41,756 bases of DNA, from the NCBI RefSeq assembly GCF_902826855.1, contig NZ_CADEGK010000014.1, positions 1 through 41,756 on the forward strand, given 5' to 3'. The notes below the pieces were generated by a model, which was not told where the DNA came from, did not search any database, and saw only the letters and a program-made list of their open reading frames with translations. A program made the translations under genes and the position numbers. Origin of the DNA: an uncultured Phenylobacterium sp. (lineage in GTDB: Bacteria > Pseudomonadota > Alphaproteobacteria > Caulobacterales > Caulobacteraceae). Shown piece after piece: positions 26,212 to 35,300 of this stretch (position 1 is its first letter; every line of letters starts with the position of its first letter).

Positions 26212-27858
26212 ATGACCAAGGCGTCTGATTTGTTCGTGCAATGCCTGGAAGACGAGGGCGTACTGCACGTCTTCGGGGTTCCCGGCGAAGAGAACCTGGA
26301 CTTCCTGGACAGCCTCAGCCGGTCGAAGAAAATCCAGCTGGTCCTGACCCGCCACGAGCAGGCCGCGGGCTTCATGGCCGCAACCTATGGGCGGCACACC
26401 GGCAAGGCCGGCGTTTGCGTGGCCACCCTGGGTCCGGGCGCGACCAACTTCGTCACCGCGGCGGCCTATGCGCAGTTGGGCGGCATGCCGATGATGATGC
26501 TGACCGGCCAGAAGCCGATCAAGAAGTCCAAGCAGGGCCGATTCCAGATCCTCGACGTCGTCTCCATGATGGGGCCGCTCACCAAGTTCACCCACCAGCT
26601 GGCCTCGGCCGACAACATCCCCTCCAGGGTCCGGGAGGCCTTCCGCCTGGCGCAGGAGGAAAAGCCCGGCGCCGTGCACATCGAGTTCCCGGAGGACATC
26701 GCCGACGAGCACACCGAATCGAAGCCGATGCCCAAGAGCAACGCGCGGCGTCCGGTGGCCGACGAGAAGTCGATCCGCGCCGCGGCCAAGCGGATCGAGC
26801 AGGCCAAGTCCCCAATCCTGGTGATCGGCGCCGGCGCCAACCGCACCATGACCAGCCGGATGCTCTCGCAGTTCATCGAGAAGACCGGCATTCCCTTCGT
26901 GTCCACCCAGCTCGGCAAGGGGGTGGTCGACGAGACGAGCGACAAGTTCGTCGGATGCGCGGCGCTCTCCGCCGGTGACTTCGTCCATGCCGCCATCCGC
27001 GCGGCCGACCTGATCATCAACGTCGGTCACGACGTGATCGAAAAGCCGCCGTTCTTCATGGAGGTGGGCGGCACGGAAGTGATCCACATCAGCTTCCGCT
27101 CGGCCGAGGTCGATCCCGTCTACTTCCCGCAGTACGAAGTGATCGGCGATATCGGCAACGCCATCTGGCAGATCAAGGAAGACATCCTTCCCCAGGCGAG
27201 CTGGGACTTCTCCAAGATGCACGCGGCCCGCGACGCCGAGGTCGCCCACGCCAAGGCGTCGGAAGGCGACATGCGCTTCCCGATCTATCCGCAGTACGCC
27301 GTGGCGCAGATCCGCAAGGCCATGCCCGACAACGGCATCATCTGCCTGGACAACGGGGTCTATAAGATCTGGTTCGCGCGCAATTATCCCGCGCGGATGC
27401 CCAACACCGTCCTCCTCGACAACGCACTCGCCACCATGGGCGCGGGCCTCCCGTCGGCGATGGCGTCGAACATGGTCTACCCCGACCGCAAGGTGCTCGC
27501 GATCTGCGGCGATGGCGGCTTCATGATGAACAGCCAGGAGATGGAGACCGCCGTCCGCCTGAAGCTGAACATCACGGTCCTGATCCTCAACGACAACAGC
27601 TACGGCATGATCCGCTGGAAGCAGGCCAACATGGGCTTCAAGGACTGGGGACTCACCTACGACAACCCGGATTTCGTGAAGTACGCCGAGAGCTACGGAG
27701 CCAAGGGCCACCGCGTCGAAAGCGCCGAGCACCTGCCGAAGCTTCTGAAGGAGTGCCTCGACACACCCGGTGTTCATCTGATCGACTGCCCCATCGACTA
27801 CTCGGACAACGATCTGATCCTGAACAAGCAGATCAAGGAACTGAGCGCGGCGCTCTAG
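26212..27858 (+). CDS. Acetolactate synthase, catabolic (AlsS-like) type
   Basis: A 548-residue thiamine-diphosphate enzyme that most likely condenses two pyruvates to 2-acetolactate. The catalytic Glu is in LTRHEQAAGFMAATYGR and the ThDP/Mg motif is GDGGFMMNSQEMETAVRLKLN (given in part). The RFDDR motif of FAD-dependent anabolic synthases is replaced by VGHDVIEKPP, as in catabolic AlsS enzymes, and no regulatory small subunit gene follows. The ATG at 26212 (MTKASDLF) is preferred; two in-frame ATGs upstream add up to 18 residues. It precedes an aldehyde dehydrogenase gene by 26 bp, so the pair may act in one pathway. Acetolactate decarboxylase is not encoded nearby, so acetoin formation is not assured. 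Confidence 0.86.
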   Translation: MTKASDLFVQCLEDEGVLHVFGVPGEENLDFLDSLSRSKKIQLVLTRHEQAAGFMAATYGRHTGKAGVCVATLGPGATNFVTAAAYAQLGGMPMMMLTGQKPIKKSKQGRFQILDVVSMMGPLTKFTHQLASADNIPSRVREAFRLAQEEKPGAVHIEFPEDIADEHTESKPMPKSNARRPVADEKSIRAAAKRIEQAKSPILVIGAGANRTMTSRMLSQFIEKTGIPFVSTQLGKGVVDETSDKFVGCAALSAGDFVHAAIRAADLIINVGHDVIEKPPFFMEVGGTEVIHISFRSAEVDPVYFPQYEVIGDIGNAIWQIKEDILPQASWDFSKMHAARDAEVAHAKASEGDMRFPIYPQYAVAQIRKAMPDNGIICLDNGVYKIWFARNYPARMPNTVLLDNALATMGAGLPSAMASNMVYPDRKVLAICGDGGFMMNSQEMETAVRLKLNITVLILNDNSYGMIRWKQANMGFKDWGLTYDNPDFVKYAESYGAKGHRVESAEHLPKLLKECLDTPGVHLIDCPIDYSDNDLILNKQIKELSAAL

Positions 27859-27884
27859 AGCGGCGGCCCGGCAAGGACACGGAC

Positions 27885-29318
27885 ATGGCCGCCCTGAAGG
27901 ACTCCTACCCGCTCTACCTGGCCAACGAGGCCCAGACCCCGAACCTCGATCTGGAGGTCACGGACAAGTACACCGGCAAGGTGGCGACCCGCGTAGCCCT
28001 GGCCAACGCGGCGATCATCGACGCCGGCATCGCCGCCACCGTCGAGGCGGCCGAGCCTATGGCCCGTATGCCAGCTTACGCGCGCCAGGATGTGCTGGCC
28101 CACTGCGTGAAGCGCTTCCAGGAGCGGTACGACGAGTTGGCCTATGCGCTCTGCGTGGAGGCCGGCAAGCCTATCCGCGACGCCCGCGGCGAGGTCACCC
28201 GCCTGATCGACACCTTCCGCATCGCCGCAGAGGAATCGGTCCGGATGACGGGCGAGGTCCAGCCCCTGGATATCTCGCCGCGCGCCAAGGGCTATCAGGG
28301 CATGTGGAAGCGGGTGCCGATCGGCCCCTGCTCGTTCATCAGCCCCTTCAATTTCCCGCTGAACCTCGCCGCCCATAAGATCGCCCCGGCGATCGCCGTC
28401 GGCTGTCCCTTCGTGATGAAGCCGGCCTCGCGCACGCCGCTGGGCGCGATCATCATGGGCGAGATCCTGGCCGAGACCGACCTGCCGAAGGGCGCGTTCT
28501 CGATCCTGCCGGCGCAGCGCGACGGCGCGGACCTGTTCACCACCGACGAGCGTCTGAAGCTGCTCAGCTTCACCGGCTCGCCCGGCGTCGGCTGGGACCT
28601 GAAGGCCAAGGCCGGCAAGAAGAAGGTGGTCCTCGAGCTGGGTGGCAACGCCGCCGTGATCGTCGATGCCGACACCGACCTCGACGACGCCGTCGAGCGG
28701 ATCATCTTCGGCGCCTTCTACCAGTCGGGCCAGTCCTGCATCGGCGTGCAGCGGATCATCATCCACGCGTCGATCTACGACGAACTTCGCGACCGGCTGG
28801 TGGCCAAGACCAAGACCCTGGTCACCGGCGATCCGCACGATGAAGCCACGTTTGTCGGGCCCATGATCGACGTCAAGGAGGCCGCCCGCCTCGACAGCTG
28901 GATCCAGGCTGCGGTCGCCGACGGCGCCAAGCTGCTGGTGGGCGGCAAGCGCGAGGGCGCGATGCTGGAGGCCACGCTGCTGGAAGGCGTGGGGCGCAAG
29001 GCCGCCCTCTATGCCGAGGAGGCCTTCGGCCCGGTGGCGATCCTGTCGAAGTTCACCGACTTCAACGACGCCCTGGCCGAGGTGAACGACTCGAAGTTCG
29101 GCCTCCAGACCGGTATCTTCACCCGCGACCTCTACAAGATGCTCGACGCCTGGGACCACCTCGATGTCGGCGGCGTCGTCATCGGCGACGTCCCGAGCTA
29201 TCGTGTCGACAACATGCCCTATGGCGGGGTCAAGGATTCCGGCCTTGGCCGAGAGGGCGTCCGGTTCGCCATGGAAGACATGACCGAAATTCGCAACCTA
29301 GTCATCCGACGCCGGTGA
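27885..29318 (+). CDS. NAD(P)-dependent aldehyde dehydrogenase
   Basis: A 477-residue member of the aldehyde dehydrogenase superfamily. It shows the oxyanion Asn in FISPFNFPLNLAAHK, the general base Glu in VVLELGGNAAVIVD, the nucleophilic Cys in YQSGQSCIGVQRI and the C-terminal EEAFGPVAIL. The sequence of the coenzyme region resembles enzymes for non-phosphorylated or phosphorylated small aldehydes (lactaldehyde/glyceraldehyde-3-phosphate type), but the substrate cannot be fixed. The start at 27885 (MAALKDSY) has an AAGGA ribosome site. An upstream start would overlap the synthase gene. The two genes are probably one operon. Confidence 0.92.
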   Translation: MAALKDSYPLYLANEAQTPNLDLEVTDKYTGKVATRVALANAAIIDAGIAATVEAAEPMARMPAYARQDVLAHCVKRFQERYDELAYALCVEAGKPIRDARGEVTRLIDTFRIAAEESVRMTGEVQPLDISPRAKGYQGMWKRVPIGPCSFISPFNFPLNLAAHKIAPAIAVGCPFVMKPASRTPLGAIIMGEILAETDLPKGAFSILPAQRDGADLFTTDERLKLLSFTGSPGVGWDLKAKAGKKKVVLELGGNAAVIVDADTDLDDAVERIIFGAFYQSGQSCIGVQRIIIHASIYDELRDRLVAKTKTLVTGDPHDEATFVGPMIDVKEAARLDSWIQAAVADGAKLLVGGKREGAMLEATLLEGVGRKAALYAEEAFGPVAILSKFTDFNDALAEVNDSKFGLQTGIFTRDLYKMLDAWDHLDVGGVVIGDVPSYRVDNMPYGGVKDSGLGREGVRFAMEDMTEIRNLVIRRR

Positions 29319-29373
29319 GCTTTCGTATAAACCTTTGGGATAGTGCGCGCTGCTGCTTGGGGAGGCGGCTTTT

Positions 29374-30207
29374 TTGCTAACGATCGCTCAGATCACCGAC
29401 CTCCACGTGACGACGGAGAAGGACCCGCTGAACCAGCGGCGTAACGAAACCCGTCTGCGCCAGGTGCTGAACACGATCCATGGCCTGCGCCCCCGCCCCG
29501 TCGCCATCATCGCCTCCGGCGACCTGATCGACCGCGGCGAGAAGGAAGAGTACGACGAGCTCAAGCGAGTGATGGCCAAGTGCGAAATCCCGGTGCTCTA
29601 CGCGCTAGGAAACCACGATGGCCGGGACACCTTCCTCGAAGTCTTCCCTGAGTACCGCGACAAGCTCGATGAGCACGGGTTCCTGCAGTACGTCGTCGAC
29701 TATCCGGGCGTGCGGCTGGTGATCTGCGATACGCTCGAGGGGCCGAACGAGGGCGAGTACGACGAACCCCGCGCGGCGTGGCTGGCCAAGACGCTGGACG
29801 AGGCGCCGGACACTCCCACCTGCGTCGTCCTGCATCACCCACCGATCCCGAGCGGCATCCGCTGGATGGACCCAGACCCAAGCTCACCCTGGATTTCGCG
29901 CCTGCATCAGGTGCTGACCGGCCGCGAGCAGGTGAAGATGATACTGTGCGGCCACATCCACCGGGCGTTCTCCGGCATCTTCGCGGGCCATGCGCTGCTG
30001 GCCGCACCCGCCACCTCGATCCAACTCACCCTCGACCTCACCGAGGTCGACATGCACACGCCGGACGGCCGCGAGATCCTCGTTGAGGAACCGCCCGGCT
30101 TCGCTCTGCTGATGGCCCAGGACGGTGACCTGACCAGCCACATCTGCCTGGCAGGCTCCTACAAGCCGGCGGTCACCTACAACTTCCCGTTCCGAAAGCA
30201 AGCCTGA
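29374..30207 (+). CDS. CpdA-like 3',5'-cyclic nucleotide phosphodiesterase
   Basis: A 277-residue calcineurin-like phosphoesterase resembling CpdA, which hydrolyses cAMP. Metal ligands appear as TDLH (8-11), SGDLIDRG (about 48-55), GNHD (about 81-84), LHHPP and CGHIHRAF. The start is a TTG at 29374 with GGGGAGG 8 bp upstream. No nearby ATG gives the complete first metal motif. It is followed 3 bp later by an adenylate cyclase gene, so synthesis and breakdown of cAMP are probably encoded together. Substrate specificity is inferred from this pairing and from family resemblance. General class III phosphodiesterases can act on other phosphoesters. Confidence 0.83.
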   Translation: MLTIAQITDLHVTTEKDPLNQRRNETRLRQVLNTIHGLRPRPVAIIASGDLIDRGEKEEYDELKRVMAKCEIPVLYALGNHDGRDTFLEVFPEYRDKLDEHGFLQYVVDYPGVRLVICDTLEGPNEGEYDEPRAAWLAKTLDEAPDTPTCVVLHHPPIPSGIRWMDPDPSSPWISRLHQVLTGREQVKMILCGHIHRAFSGIFAGHALLAAPATSIQLTLDLTEVDMHTPDGREILVEEPPGFALLMAQDGDLTSHICLAGSYKPAVTYNFPFRKQA

Positions 30208-30210
30208 GCC

Positions 30211-32100
30211 ATGCCGGGGACGCGGCGGGGGATAATGGGCGCTGTTGCCGGCGGCCTCGCGCGCCTGCGGGCGGTCGGCGGCAAGACCTGGGCGGACGCG
30301 ATCGTCGTCGCCGGCGTGGCCCTGGCGTCCATGGCCGCGGCGCTCGCCCTCAACCAGACCACCCCGATCCGCTTCGTGGAGAACCTGACCTACGACCTGC
30401 GCCTGTCGGCCGGCGCGCCGGCGGCCAAGCCGGACTTCGTGATCATCAAGATCGACGACGCGGCGACAAACGCCATGGCCGAGGCCTCGCCGTGCCACTG
30501 CCTGGCGCCAATCAACAAGGCCTGGCTGGGCGACCTGATCGCCACGCTGGATGCGCGCGGCGCGAAGGTGATCGTCGTCGACTACCTGCTCGACACCTGG
30601 GAGCCCGGCCCGTCCGGAGGCCAGCTCGACAGTCCGGAGTTCGCGGACTTCGAGAAGCGGATCGCCGGCGTCAAGGCGCCCATCGTGGTGGCCGTCGATC
30701 CGAACCGGACACCCGGCGTCGACTATCCGGTCTCCAAGAAGCTGCGCTATTCCGATGCGCGCGCGTTGACTCACTCCGACTACGACGACGTCATCCGCAA
30801 GTACGACGCGAAGCCGGGGAAGTTCTATTCTCTGGCTGGCGAAGCCCAGTTGGCCGCCACCGGCAAGGCGCCGCCACCCGGCACCTTCGCGATCCGCTAC
30901 CGCCAGCCCGACAAGGACGCCCAGGCGGAGAACGCCGGCTCGATCAGCCCCGCCTTCTCCGCCGCGTTCGCCGAATTCGCGCCGGCCGACAAGCTGAAGG
31001 ACAAGATCGCGTTTATCGGCAGCAATACCCGCGCCGCGACGGTTGATTCCGACACGCCCAAGGAGGACATGCACTCAACCCCGCTGCGCTTCCAACCGGG
31101 CCATCAGCAGGGCACGCCCGGCGTGGAAGTGCATGTACACGCGCTGTCGCAGATGCTGGATGGCGACCGGGTAAAGACGCCCGGCTGGCTGTGGGACGCG
31201 GTCGTCGTGCTGGCGGCCGCGCTAGGCGGCGCGATGATGGGCCGCTCGACGCAGAAGTGGTGGATGTCGATCGGCATCCTGTTCCTCTTCCTGGCCGGCG
31301 GCGCGGTGGTCTCCTATCTTGCCTACGAGCGCTTCGCCCTGATGCTGCCGATGGCGGCTCCGGCCATCGCCTTCGCGTTCGGCTTCTTCGTCCTCTCGCG
31401 GCTGGCGGCGGCTGACCTCCAGAACCAGCGGGCGTTCTATTCCTCCACGCTCGAGCGCTACCTGGCCCCACAGGTGATCGACCGCATGGTCGACGGGCGC
31501 GAGGAGGTGAAGATCGGCGCCGAAGAGCGCGAGATCACGGTGATGATCTCGGACCTGGAGAACTTTTCCAACCTGGTGGCCAGCCTCGACCTGGAGACCT
31601 TCGAAGGGGTCATCAACGAGTATTTCGACGGAATCATCGACCTCCTGTGGAAGCATGAGGCGATGATCGACAAGATGACCGGCGACGGCATCATCGCCAT
31701 CTTCGGCGCGCCGGTGCCCTCCGAGGACCACGCCGACCGCGCCCTCGCCTGCTGCCGCGAGATCGACACCTACGCCCTGGAAATCCGCCAGAAGATGATC
31801 GCCCGCGGAATCAACTTCGGCTACACGCGCATGGGCGTCTCATCGGGCATCGGCCTGGTCGGCAACTTCGGCGGCGAGCGGCGCTTCAACTACACGGCCT
31901 ATGGCGAGGTGGTGGTGATCGCCGCGCGCCTCGAAGCCGCCAACAAGACCTTCGGCACGCGCATACTGTTCTCCGGCGATACGCTGAAGCTCGCCAAGCG
32001 CCACGTCCCCATCGAGGCGGTCGGCGAGATCGACCTGAAGGGCGTCCCGGTGCCGATCCCAGCCTACACCACGCCGGTGGAACCGCCCGTCGAGGCGTAG
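30211..32100 (+). CDS. CHASE2-domain class III adenylate cyclase
   Basis: A 629-residue inner-membrane receptor cyclase. The order is a helix near 29-47, a periplasmic CHASE2 sensor (about 50-315), three helices (about 326-395) and a class III cyclase domain (about 430-610). Both metal aspartates are present, in MISDLENFS and KMTGDGIIAIFG, with the substrate Lys next to the second. The purine-selecting Thr lies in NYTAYG, as in class IIIb cyclases. In the following segment, GEVVVIAARLE, the transition-state Asn usually found in GDxVNxAAR is Val, while the Arg is kept. Activity may therefore be altered. CHASE2 ligands are unknown. It pairs with the CpdA-like gene, and its product could act on the cNMP domains encoded at 19305-21755. 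Confidence 0.9.
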   Translation: MPGTRRGIMGAVAGGLARLRAVGGKTWADAIVVAGVALASMAAALALNQTTPIRFVENLTYDLRLSAGAPAAKPDFVIIKIDDAATNAMAEASPCHCLAPINKAWLGDLIATLDARGAKVIVVDYLLDTWEPGPSGGQLDSPEFADFEKRIAGVKAPIVVAVDPNRTPGVDYPVSKKLRYSDARALTHSDYDDVIRKYDAKPGKFYSLAGEAQLAATGKAPPPGTFAIRYRQPDKDAQAENAGSISPAFSAAFAEFAPADKLKDKIAFIGSNTRAATVDSDTPKEDMHSTPLRFQPGHQQGTPGVEVHVHALSQMLDGDRVKTPGWLWDAVVVLAAALGGAMMGRSTQKWWMSIGILFLFLAGGAVVSYLAYERFALMLPMAAPAIAFAFGFFVLSRLAAADLQNQRAFYSSTLERYLAPQVIDRMVDGREEVKIGAEEREITVMISDLENFSNLVASLDLETFEGVINEYFDGIIDLLWKHEAMIDKMTGDGIIAIFGAPVPSEDHADRALACCREIDTYALEIRQKMIARGINFGYTRMGVSSGIGLVGNFGGERRFNYTAYGEVVVIAARLEAANKTFGTRILFSGDTLKLAKRHVPIEAVGEIDLKGVPVPIPAYTTPVEPPVEA

Positions 32101-32152
32101 CGCGGGAGCGCCGAGCGCGCCTAAGCCGCTGTCATCCTGAACCGCGAGCGCA

Positions 32153-32271
32153 CGCAAATGGGCGCGAACGCGTCCTGCCTGCGGACGCTCGGCTCGCGTC
32201 GAACACCGACCTCTCGACAGGGAGAAGGCAGGGACCTGCGGTCCGCCTCGGCGCGTTCGCGTCCATTTGCG
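32153..32271. repeat. 20-bp inverted repeat in an intergenic gap
   Basis: CGCAAATGGGCGCGAACGCG (32153-32172) is matched by its reverse complement at 32252-32271 with one mismatch. The arms are separated by 79 bp, which itself contains smaller complementary stretches. It lies in the 275-bp gap between the converging cyclase and decaheme genes. No coding potential was seen in this gap. Confidence 0.75.
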
Positions 32272-32330
32272 TTCGTTCGCAGTTGAATCAATACGGCGCT
32301 GACGCGCCGACGCCGTGAACGCTGACGCGA

Positions 32331-32350
32331 CCGCCCATGCGCCTGGGCGG
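32331..32350 (-). terminator. Hairpin after the decaheme-LVIVD gene
   Basis: A 7-bp stem (CCGCCCA / TGGGCGG, 6-nt loop) lies 25 bp past the stop of the four-gene operon. No U-run follows on the minus strand, so intrinsic termination is uncertain. Confidence 0.35.
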
Positions 32351-32375
32351 TAACTCTCTCCTCGACGGCGAGGAC

Positions 32376-35300
32376 CTACCGCCCCGCCATCGACCTGGGC
32401 AGGATCTTCGGGCCCAGCCAGGCCTGCATGTCCGGGGCATCGGTCACGCGGTAGGGGCGGCCCCAGGCGTCGGTGAAGAAGCGGGCCATCTCGTCGCGGC
32501 TGAGGGGGCGTGAGCCCAGGCGGCCGAAGATGGCGATCTGGCCGCCGGTCTCGTCCACCGCCCGGTCGCGGTCCAGGCCCTTGGAGAGCGCCACGGCCGG
32601 CGACGGGGTCTTCACCCAGCCGATCAGCTCCGGCTTGGGGGCCGGCGAGAAGCCGTAGAAGTTGGGCTGGCTAACCGGGCTGGTCAGTTGCAGCACCTTC
32701 AGACCGTTCCTGCCGTCGGCGACGTAGGCGAACAGCGAGGCGTTGGTCGAGCCCACGATGACATCCTCGGCGTCGTTGAGCTGCCCACCGGCGTCGAACT
32801 TCTGGTAGATGCGCGGCCGCTCCGGGTTCTTCACGTCGACGATGACGAGGCCGTCCTTCTTGGCCGCCACGTAGGCATAGGTGCGGGCCACGTAGACGCG
32901 GCGCGCGTCGACCAGCGGGATCGTGGCGCCCTCGACCAACCGCGGCTGGGCCAGGTTGGTGACGTCCAGGACCTCCAGGCCGCGGGCGGTAGTGACCCAC
33001 AGGTAGCGGAACTGCAGGGCCGAGCCGCGCACATCGGCGAGCGGGACGGTGGCGGCGAGCGCCGGGGCGAGCGGGTTCTTCAGGTCCACCACCACCAGGC
33101 CGGCGTCCGCGGCGATGTAGGCGTAATGCCCGCCCAGGGTGATATGGCGCGCGCCCTTCAGCACCCCGCCGGGGTTCCAGGTCACCGCGCGCTTGAGGTT
33201 GTTGTTGCGCGGGTCACCGTCGGCCAGGGTATTCACGTTGACCAGGATCAGGCCTTCCTCGCTGTCGGTGATCACCGCGTACGAGTAGATCGCCAGGAAC
33301 TCCTGCTCCTGATTGGCCTGCAGAAGGCTCTGCTCGCCGTCCTTCAGGGGCATGCCCTGGGCGTTCAGCCGCTGCATGTGTTCGTTGCGCAACGGCGCGA
33401 TCGACTGGTTGGTCGGCAGCGCCATGCAGGTGGCGTTCTTGGTGGCCACGCGGGTGTCGTTGCGCAGCGCCGAGAACGGCGCGGTGATGACCGGCTGCGA
33501 GATCGACTTGTTGGCGATGCTTGCCACGTCGTAGGCGCGGAAGCCGCCCTTCCCGCTCGCCACGTACATGTACTCGCCACGCAGCTGCAGGCAGCGCGAT
33601 GCGCCATCGGTCTTATGGACGACGTTGCGGATATACTCCGCGGAGTCCTCCTCGCCGCCCTTCAAGCCGTCCACGAACGGCTTGCCGCGCACCCAGGTCT
33701 TCAGCTCCCGGCCGTTCTCCTCGTGGGCCTTGTAGTAGTCGGGATAGGCATACTTGTGCAGGTAGGAGCCGAACACCGCCTGCGGTTCGCCCCACTCGGA
33801 GACGCGGACCGCCTCGATAGCGCTTTCCAGGCCGACCCAGGCGTTCTGGCCCACGAAGTTGACGTAGTTGGTCCCCAGCAGCAGCAGCTGCGCCATGATG
33901 GCGTTGTTGTCGTTGTCGGCGGAGACGTGGCAGTCCGAGCAGGTCTTGGTTTCAGTTGTGCGCACCGTATGCGGGAAGTGCGGAGCGAACGCCTGGCTGG
34001 AGAAGCCCGAGGCGGCGATCGGCGGCTGCTGCACGTAGATCCGCTCGCGGTTCACGTTCGTCGAGGACAGCACCAGGGCTGACGACGAGCGGATGGGCGC
34101 GATGGTCCAGCCCTTGGTGGTCTGGTGCTTGCCCAGCTGGAACATGTCGTCGCGGGCCACCTGCGGATTGTAGGTGGCGTAGTTCCGCGTCTCCTCGCCC
34201 TCGAACTTGTGGCTCTTGGTCTTCCAGTTGGCCTCGATCGGCAGATGGCAACCGGCGCACGCCGTGGTCCACGAGGTGTGGCAGGCGAAGCATTCCATGT
34301 TGTCTTCGGTGTGGGCGCGGTCGCTGGCCGGCACACCGGGACCCCAGGTCATCGGCTTGCCGTTCTGGCTGATCTTCGACACCAGCTTGGCGCGCGCGGA
34401 CTTGGCGTTGAAGTCGGGGTGCGTTGGATCGACCGTGTCCTTGGTCAGGTGGATGCGCCACTCCAGGTTCGGGTCGAGCAGCGAGCGCTGGACCAGCACC
34501 TGGCGGCCCTCACGCTCCACCCACTCGAAGCGGCGCTGACCATCGGGGTTGCGCAGCAGGGTGAGGTCGTTGCCCTTGGGACTGGCCGCGGGACCGGACG
34601 TGCGCAGCGTCGGATAGGCCGAGGTGGTGCCGTGGCAGTCGCGGCAGCGGATCTCCACCGCGTTGGCGACTTCACCCATGATCAGGCCAGAGCCGTGGCT
34701 GTCCTGGGCGAAGTGGCAGTCGGCGCACTGCATGCCCTTCTCGGCGTGGATGTCCATCATATGGACCGCCTTGCCGTCGTTCAGCTTGGGATCCTCACCG
34801 AGCGGGTCGGGGCCCGGCTTGTCGGTCTTCGGATAGAGCTCCTTCGGCCATTTGGCCGGACCCTGGGCGGTGACGATGTCGCCCTTGCGGTCGAGCAGGT
34901 TGCCTTCGCGGTCACGCTTGAAGATGCCGCGGAAGTTCCAGCCGTGGCCATGGTAGTCGGCGAACTGGGTGTCGTTCAGCTTGGAGTTCAGGTCGAACAC
35001 ATTGCGCAGGAAGTCCAGGTCGGCCCAGTTACCCTTGGGCGCCGCGCCCTCGGGGTTGCGATCCAGGACGTGGCGCACCTCCTCCGTGGTCGGGTACTTC
35101 TGCTTCTCGGGCCACATGAACGGAGCGTCGGCTTCGTAGTCCCACATCGTGTAGCCGAGGTAGGTGTTCACGAACATGTTCGGCTGGTGCATGTGGCAGT
35201 TCATGCACTGGGCGGTCGGGATGGCGCGCGTGAACGCGTGCTTGATCGGGTGGCCTGACTCTTCCTTGTTGATGGTCGGGTCGTCGGTGAAGCTTTTGCC

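Noticed and set aside
26212-27858. Anabolic acetohydroxyacid synthase (IlvB/IlvI)
   Set aside because: The RFDDR motif of the FAD-dependent anabolic enzymes is missing and no ilvN/ilvH follows.
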